Below, one piece after another: positions 6,907 through 12,952 of a stretch of DNA of 12,952 nucleotides (position 1 is the stretch's first letter; every line of letters begins with the position of its first letter). Source of the stretch: Alphaproteobacteria bacterium (lineage in GTDB: Bacteria; Pseudomonadota; Alphaproteobacteria; ATCC43930; CGMCC-115725); assembly GCA_030039975.1 (NCBI GenBank), contig JASHUO010000163.1, positions 1 through 12,952 of the forward strand, written 5' to 3'. Under the pieces are notes generated by a model. That model had not been told where the DNA came from and made no database searches. It worked only from the letters and a program-made list of their open reading frames with translations. A program made the translations under genes and the position numbers.

Positions 6907-7611
6907 TCACACCATGATATCGGCGAGCTCCGTCATTGTCCGCACCAGGATGTCCGGCTGATGCGGCGTCATGCCGAAAGGTCGCCGCCTCCGGTCGATG
7001 AAGGCAGTGTGCATGCCGGCCGATTTGGCACCGATGCAATCGAAGGCGTGGTTCGCCACGAACAGGACCTGGTCCATGTGCAGCCCCAGCAGCTCCGCCG
7101 CCTTTGTGTAGGTCGCCCGATGCGGCTTGAACGAGCCGGCTTCGGCCACGGAGATCACGCGGTCAAAGGGAATGCGGTGATATTGCTTCGCGGTTTCCAG
7201 CATGTCGGGATCGCCGTTCGACAGCACGACCAGCCTATAGCGCGTTTGCAGCCGGGTCAGGGCTGCGGGGACTTCCGGAAACGGCCGCAGCTTCTCGATC
7301 TCCGCCACGAGACGGCGAACCTCCTCCGTCGTGTAGGCGACGCCGGCCCGCTCGAGAACGAAAGCGACCGACCGCTCGCCGATCTCGCGATAGGAAGTGT
7401 GCTCTCTGTGCAGCAGGGCATCGATCATAGAGTTTTCGAAATGGGTTCGGCGCCACCAGGTGACGAACGCGTTCGGCTCGCCGGACCAGCCCTTGCGCCT
7501 GAGGAAAGGCGTTGCGACCTCTGTCAATCCCGACTGCATGTCGACGACCGTGCCGTACTGATCGAACATGCAGGCTTTGACGGACGATTTGAGGCTCTCG
7601 ATGTCGGCCAT
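6907..7611 (-). CDS. Haloacid dehalogenase type II-like HAD hydrolase
   Basis: This is a 234-residue HAD-superfamily protein of the L-2-haloacid dehalogenase branch. Motif I is MFDQYGTV with nucleophile Asp17. A helical cap follows, with WWRRTHFENSM (52-62) where the dehalogenase substrate Arg lies. Motif II is SNG (Ser131), motif III Lys162 in FKPHRATY (Tyr168), and motif IV FVANHAFD (Asp191). True L-2-haloacid dehalogenases hydrolyse 2-haloalkanoates to 2-hydroxyacids. Here the residues equivalent to their Ser175 and Asn177 are Ala186 and His188, so dehalogenation is not assured, and a related hydrolase activity on another substrate is possible. I chose ATG 7611 (MADIESLK), because the upstream in-frame extension is Arg/Ala-rich and unlike the family. 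The gene sits 5 bp before pobA in one transcription unit. Confidence 0.85.
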   Translation of the reverse strand: MADIESLKSSVKACMFDQYGTVVDMQSGLTEVATPFLRRKGWSGEPNAFVTWWRRTHFENSMIDALLHREHTSYREIGERSVAFVLERAGVAYTTEEVRRLVAEIEKLRPFPEVPAALTRLQTRYRLVVLSNGDPDMLETAKQYHRIPFDRVISVAEAGSFKPHRATYTKAAELLGLHMDQVLFVANHAFDCIGAKSAGMHTAFIDRRRRPFGMTPHQPDILVRTMTELADIMV

Positions 7612-7740
7612 CTCCGCTCTTTCTGTCGCTCGCCGAGCTTCGGCACGAGGCTGCGCCAGAGCTCTCTCGGCCCGTCGACCGAGCTTTCCGCCCCTCCAGC
7701 GGGCCAATCGAGTTTCCGTCCGCGTCGTTCGGGGCGCCCC

Positions 7741-7768
7741 GCCTCAGCCGCGCCCGACGAACGGCATC
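7741..7768 (-). repeat. Copy B of the direct repeat: 3' end of the intact SDR gene
   Basis: This 28-bp segment contains the last seven codons and stop of the SDR gene plus 3 bp. It matches 5694-5721 in the same orientation at 26 of 28 positions. The two copies are 2,047 bp apart and flank the hydrolase-pobA module precisely on the pobA side. On the other side 129 bp of spacer lies between the repeat and the hydrolase start. Confidence 0.8.
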
Positions 7769-8502
7769 TTCGTCGCCATGATGGTCATGAACTGCACATT
7801 GCTGTCGAGCGGCAGGCTGACCATGTAGGCGACCGCGCTGGCCACGTGCTGCACATCCATGCGCGGCTCGACCGCCATCTCGCCGTTGGCCTGCATCACG
7901 CCTTTCGTCATGCGATCGGTCATCTCGGTGGCGGCGTTGCCGATATCGATCTGGCCGCAGGCGATGTCGTATTTGCGGCAATCGAGCGAGATCGACTTGG
8001 TGAGGCCGGTGATGGCGTGCTTGGTCGCGGTATAAGCGACCGACATTGGCCGCGGCGCGTGCGCCGAGATCGAGCCGTTGTTGATGATCCTGCCGCCGCG
8101 CGGCGTCTGCGCCTTCATGATCTTGATCGCCTCCTGGGCGCACAGGAAGGAGCCCGTGAGGTTGGCGTCCACCACCTTCTTCCACTGCTCGAACGGCAGA
8201 TCCTCGAGCGGTACCGCCGGCGCCCCGGTGCCGGCATTGTTGAAGAGCACGTCGAGGCGGCCGAACGCCTCTTTGGCCGCCGCGAAGAGCGCCTTCACCT
8301 GGGCGATATCGCCGACATCGGTGGGAACGACGAGGCTCTTCGCGCCGCTCGCCTTGCCCATCGCCGCCGTCTGCTCCAGCGCGTCCTTGCGCCGCCCGGC
8401 GAGCGCCGTCGCATAACCGTCCTTCATCAGCGCCAGCGCCACCGCTCGGCCGATGCCGCTGCCCGCGCCGGTGACGATTGCCGCCTTGCTTGCTCCCGCC
8501 AT
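7744..8502 (-). CDS. Short-chain dehydrogenase/reductase (SDR) family oxidoreductase
   Basis: This is a 252-residue classical SDR. The Rossmann motif is TGAGSGIG (11-18), and GRR (36-38) at the end of the second strand favours NADP(H). NNAG is at 88-91. The catalytic tetrad is Asn114, Ser144, Tyr157 and Lys161 (YTATK). The family oxidises or reduces alcohols and ketones, and the substrate is not evident. ATG 8502 has a strong GGGAGGA ribosome-binding site, and the open frame continuing upstream to 9504 is only the antisense of the beta-oxidation gene. The gene is divergent from fadB-type and may serve the same acyl or hydroxyacyl metabolism. The hydrolase and pobA follow on the same strand after 132 bp. 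Its last codons are duplicated downstream of pobA. Confidence 0.93.
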   Translation of the reverse strand: MAGASKAAIVTGAGSGIGRAVALALMKDGYATALAGRRKDALEQTAAMGKASGAKSLVVPTDVGDIAQVKALFAAAKEAFGRLDVLFNNAGTGAPAVPLEDLPFEQWKKVVDANLTGSFLCAQEAIKIMKAQTPRGGRIINNGSISAHAPRPMSVAYTATKHAITGLTKSISLDCRKYDIACGQIDIGNAATEMTDRMTKGVMQANGEMAVEPRMDVQHVASAVAYMVSLPLDSNVQFMTIMATKMPFVGRG

Positions 8503-8614
8503 CCTATCCTCCCTCTTCCCTGCCGGCATCGCGCCGAGCTCGCGGGGTAATGTTAGCGCGGGCCGGTCGCCCCGCCTATGTCCGGCAAGAAAGTTGCGTC
8601 TAGGGGGATCACCC

Positions 8615-8642
8615 TTGCCTCGCCCGGCGGCTTCGCTATTGT
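8615..8642 (+). promoter_or_regulatory. Possible sigma-70-type promoter of the beta-oxidation operon
   Basis: TTGCCT (8615-8620) and TATTGT (8637-8642) each match four of six consensus bases, with a 16-bp spacer. They lie about 45 bp before ATG 8686, inside the 183-bp divergent spacer with the SDR gene. I saw no clear regulator operator and no good minus-strand promoter. In GC-rich DNA this match is suggestive only. Confidence 0.35.
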
Positions 8643-8685
8643 CGGCGGCTGCGACAGGAACGAAGCAAGAGCAAGCGGAGGAGCA

Positions 8686-10800
<2,115 letters not shown>

Positions 10801-10824
10801 TAAGCGGTACCTAGGAGGAACGCC

Positions 10825-12021
10825 ATGGAACTCGCTTTCACCCCCGAGGAGCAGACCTTCCGCGCGGAGGTGCGCGGCTTCATCCGCGACAACCTGCCGG
10901 CCGACATCCAGGACAAGATGCTGAACGGCAAGAAGATGGGGCGCGAGGATTTCCTGCGCTGGCACCGGCTCCTCTATAAGCGCGGCTGGGTCGCGCCCAA
11001 CTGGCCGGTCGAGCAGGGCGGCACCGGCTGGACGCCGGTGCAGCGCCACATCTTCGAGGACGAAATTGCCGAGGCCGGCGCGCCGCCGGTCATCCCCTTC
11101 GGCGTCACCATGTGCGGCCCGGTCGTCATCCGCTTCGGCAATGACTGGCAGAAGCAGTTCTTCCTGCCGAAAATCCTGTCGGGCGAGCATGTCTGGTGCC
11201 AAGGCTTCTCCGAGCCGGGCTCGGGCTCCGACCTCGCGTCGCTGCGCACCAAGGCGGTGCGCGAGGGCGATCACTACATCGTCAACGGCCAGAAGATCTG
11301 GACCACGTCGGCGCATTTCGCCGATTGGATCTTCAACCTCGTGCGCACCGATTCCAGCGCCAAGAAGCAGGAAGGCATCTCCTTCCTGCTGATCGACATG
11401 AAATCGCCCGGCATCACGGTGAAGCCGATCGTCACCATGGATGGCGGCGCCGAGGTCAACGAAGTCTTCTTCGACAACGTCAAAGTGCCGGCCAAGAACC
11501 TCGTCGGCGAGGAGAACAAGGGCTGGACCTATGCGAAATTCCTGCTCGGCAATGAGCGCACCGGCATTGCCCGGGTCGGCGCCTCGAAGCGCGAGCTGAA
11601 GCGCCTCAAGGAGATCGTCCAGAGCGAGCGCGAGGATGGCGAGCCGCTGGCCGCCAACCCGCGCTTGCGCGACAAGATCGCCGCGCTCGAGGTCGAGCTG
11701 ATGGCGCTCGAGGTCACCAATCTGCGCATGATCGCGGCGATGCGCGGCGGCAAGGGGCCGGGCCCCGAAAGCTCGATCCTCAAGATCAAGGGCTCGGACA
11801 TCCAGCAGAAGCTCACCGAGCTCGCCTGCGAAGCCCTCGGCCCCTACGCCATGCCCTTCCAGCGCGAGGCGCTCGAAGCCGGCTGGAACGGCGAGCCGAT
11901 CGGCCCCGACTACGCCGCACCGATCGCGCCGCATTATTTCAACTACCGCAAGGTCTCGATCTATGGCGGCTCGAACGAAATCCAGCGCAACGTCATCGCC
12001 AAGATGATGCTCGGGCTCTGA
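10825..12021 (+). CDS. Acyl-CoA dehydrogenase, large-subunit type (PimC-like)
   Basis: This is a 398-residue FAD enzyme that makes the 2,3-enoyl-CoA from an acyl-CoA, the first step of beta-oxidation. The acyl-CoA dehydrogenase signature CQGFSEPGSGSDLASL lies at 125-140. IWTTSAHFADW (158-168) follows, then VNEVFFDNVKVP, NKGWTYAKFLLGNERTGIAR (231-250) and the C-terminal RKVSIYGGSNEIQRN. From memory it matches PimC, the pimeloyl-CoA dehydrogenase large subunit of Rhodopseudomonas, closely over the full length. The usual catalytic Glu of medium-chain enzymes (YEG) is Gly381 here. Glu244 in GNERTG sits where isovaleryl-type enzymes place theirs and is the likely base. AGGAGGA 6 bp before ATG 10825 is a strong ribosome-binding site. 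The gene follows the fused hydratase/dehydrogenase by 24 bp. A dicarboxyl-CoA substrate is inferred from the PimC likeness, not proven. Confidence 0.93.
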   Translation: MELAFTPEEQTFRAEVRGFIRDNLPADIQDKMLNGKKMGREDFLRWHRLLYKRGWVAPNWPVEQGGTGWTPVQRHIFEDEIAEAGAPPVIPFGVTMCGPVVIRFGNDWQKQFFLPKILSGEHVWCQGFSEPGSGSDLASLRTKAVREGDHYIVNGQKIWTTSAHFADWIFNLVRTDSSAKKQEGISFLLIDMKSPGITVKPIVTMDGGAEVNEVFFDNVKVPAKNLVGEENKGWTYAKFLLGNERTGIARVGASKRELKRLKEIVQSEREDGEPLAANPRLRDKIAALEVELMALEVTNLRMIAAMRGGKGPGPESSILKIKGSDIQQKLTELACEALGPYAMPFQREALEAGWNGEPIGPDYAAPIAPHYFNYRKVSIYGGSNEIQRNVIAKMMLGL

Positions 12022-12029
12022 GGGCGACC

Positions 12030-12952
12030 ATGGATTTCGACTTCACCGAGGAGCAGCGTCTTCTCGACGAGACGGTGCGGCGGCTGGTCAAGGACGAGTA
12101 CGACGTCCTCAAGCGCCGCAGCTACATGGCAGCACCCGAGGGCTTCAGCCGCGCGCTCTGGGAGCGCTATGCCGAGCTCGGCCTGCTCGGCCTCCCCTTC
12201 GCCGAAAGCGAAGGCGGCTTCGGCGGCTCGGCGGTCGAGACCATGATCGTGATGGAGAGCTTCGGCCGTGGCCTCGTCGTGGAGCCCTATCTCGCCAGCA
12301 TCGTGCTCGGCGGCGGGCTTGTCTCGCTCGCCGGCAGCGAGGCGCAGCGCCGGGCGATCCTGCCGCAGGTGGCGGCGGGGAAGCTGCTTCTCGCCTTCGC
12401 CCATGGCGAGCGGCAGGCGCGCTATCGTCTCAGCGATGTCGAGACCAGCGCCAAGAAGGGCGGCACCGGCTGGGTGCTGGAGGGGCGGAAGGGCGTCGTG
12501 CTGAGCGGCGACAGCGCGGGGACGCTCGTCGTCTCGGCGCGCACTGGGGGCAGTAGCCGCGAGCGCCAGGGCCTCGCGCTGTTCCTCGTCGACGCCAAGG
12601 CGAAGGGTGTCGCCATTCGCGGCTACCCGACGGTGGATGGGCTTCGCGCCGCCGAGATCACGCTCGAGCGCGTTGCTGTCGCGGGCGATGCCATGCTCGG
12701 CGCCCCCGGCGAGGCCTATCCGGTGATCGAGCATGTCGTCGACCGCGCCATCGCCGCGCTCGCCGCCGAAGCGGTCGGCATCATGGAGACGCTGAACGCC
12801 GTGACCCTCGATTATCTCAAGACGCGCAAGCAGTTCGGCGTCCCGATCGGCTCGTTCCAGGCGCTGCAGCACCGCATGGCCGACATGGTCATCGAGCATG
12901 AGCAGTCAAAATCCATGGCCGTGCTCGCCGCGCTCTCGGCCGATCTCGACGA
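12030..12952 (+). CDS. Acyl-CoA dehydrogenase, small-subunit type (PimD-like), 3' end beyond window
   Basis: The frame is open from ATG 12030 to the right edge, 307 codons without a stop. Relatives are about 380 residues, so roughly the last 70 are missing. MDFDFTEEQRLL is the typical acyl-CoA dehydrogenase start. GLLGLPFAESEGGFGG is at about 52-67, and the C-terminal helical domain contains RKQFGVPIGSFQALQHRMAD. The middle domain is divergent: the CQGFSEPGSGSDL signature of its neighbour is absent and is replaced by AFAHGERQARY. This fits the small subunit of two-gene acyl-CoA dehydrogenases (PimC/PimD, or the mycobacterial alpha2beta2 enzymes), which work as heteromers. It starts 8 bp after the large-subunit stop, so coupled translation is likely. 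The missing C-terminus prevents checking the residue at the classical catalytic position. Confidence 0.9.
   Translation, partial: MDFDFTEEQRLLDETVRRLVKDEYDVLKRRSYMAAPEGFSRALWERYAELGLLGLPFAESEGGFGGSAVETMIVMESFGRGLVVEPYLASIVLGGGLVSLAGSEAQRRAILPQVAAGKLLLAFAHGERQARYRLSDVETSAKKGGTGWVLEGRKGVVLSGDSAGTLVVSARTGGSSRERQGLALFLVDAKAKGVAIRGYPTVDGLRAAEITLERVAVAGDAMLGAPGEAYPVIEHVVDRAIAALAAEAVGIMETLNAVTLDYLKTRKQFGVPIGSFQALQHRMADMVIEHEQSKSMAVLAALSADLD

Noticed and set aside
7731..7740. Perfect 10-bp palindrome of G/C next to the SDR stop
   Set aside because: Short G/C palindromes are frequent at this base composition. It lacks a loop or T tract and does not recur at the other repeat copy.
6847..8550. 567-codon plus-strand open frame across pobA, the hydrolase and the SDR
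   Set aside because: It spans three well-recognised minus-strand genes and is His/Arg-rich, as expected of an antisense frame.
8578..8685. Upstream start of the beta-oxidation protein
   Set aside because: The extra 36 residues do not resemble the family, overlap the candidate promoter, and ATG 8686 has GGAGGAG just before it.

Overview
The window is high-GC DNA packed with genes on both strands, typical of an alphaproteobacterium. The acyl-CoA dehydrogenase pair resembles PimC/PimD of Rhodopseudomonas and Bradyrhizobium, and the soluble PAS-PAS chemoreceptor and short outer-membrane beta-barrel also fit that group. Placement below class level is inference. I found no RNA genes, CRISPR array, insertion sequence or integrase.

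Left part (1-2867, minus strand): an S41 C-terminal processing peptidase with a lipobox lies 47 bp upstream of a polytopic GT39 (PMT/ArnT-like) glycosyltransferase that runs off the left edge. Both act at the cell envelope and are probably co-transcribed. A 306-bp divergent spacer with two weak T-tract hairpins separates them from a plus-strand outer-membrane beta-barrel gene (3174-3893). A strong hairpin (3906-3940) follows it. Next comes an AT-richer leader and a soluble BdlA-like chemoreceptor (4156-5658) whose two PAS domains are a recent internal duplication.

Middle part (5697-8502, minus strand): a short-chain dehydrogenase (SDR), a haloacid-dehalogenase-like hydrolase and 4-hydroxybenzoate 3-monooxygenase (pobA) are read in that order. 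The last two are 5 bp apart and clearly form one unit. The last seven codons and stop of the SDR occur a second time, diverged but still coding-like, immediately after the pobA stop. The hydrolase-pobA module is therefore bracketed by a 28-bp direct repeat made of an SDR gene end, which I read as the scar of a cassette insertion or gene replacement. This is the most interesting structure in the window.

Right part (8686-12952, plus strand): a beta-oxidation operon of a fused enoyl-CoA hydratase/3-hydroxyacyl-CoA dehydrogenase, then the large and small acyl-CoA dehydrogenase subunits of PimC/PimD type, the last cut by the right edge. Short gaps and strong ribosome-binding sites indicate one transcript. 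Together these enzymes would carry out the dehydrogenation, hydration and second oxidation of an acyl-CoA or dicarboxyl-CoA. A ligase and a thiolase would have to be encoded elsewhere. I recognise every gene family here, and I do not see a wholly undescribed multi-gene system.
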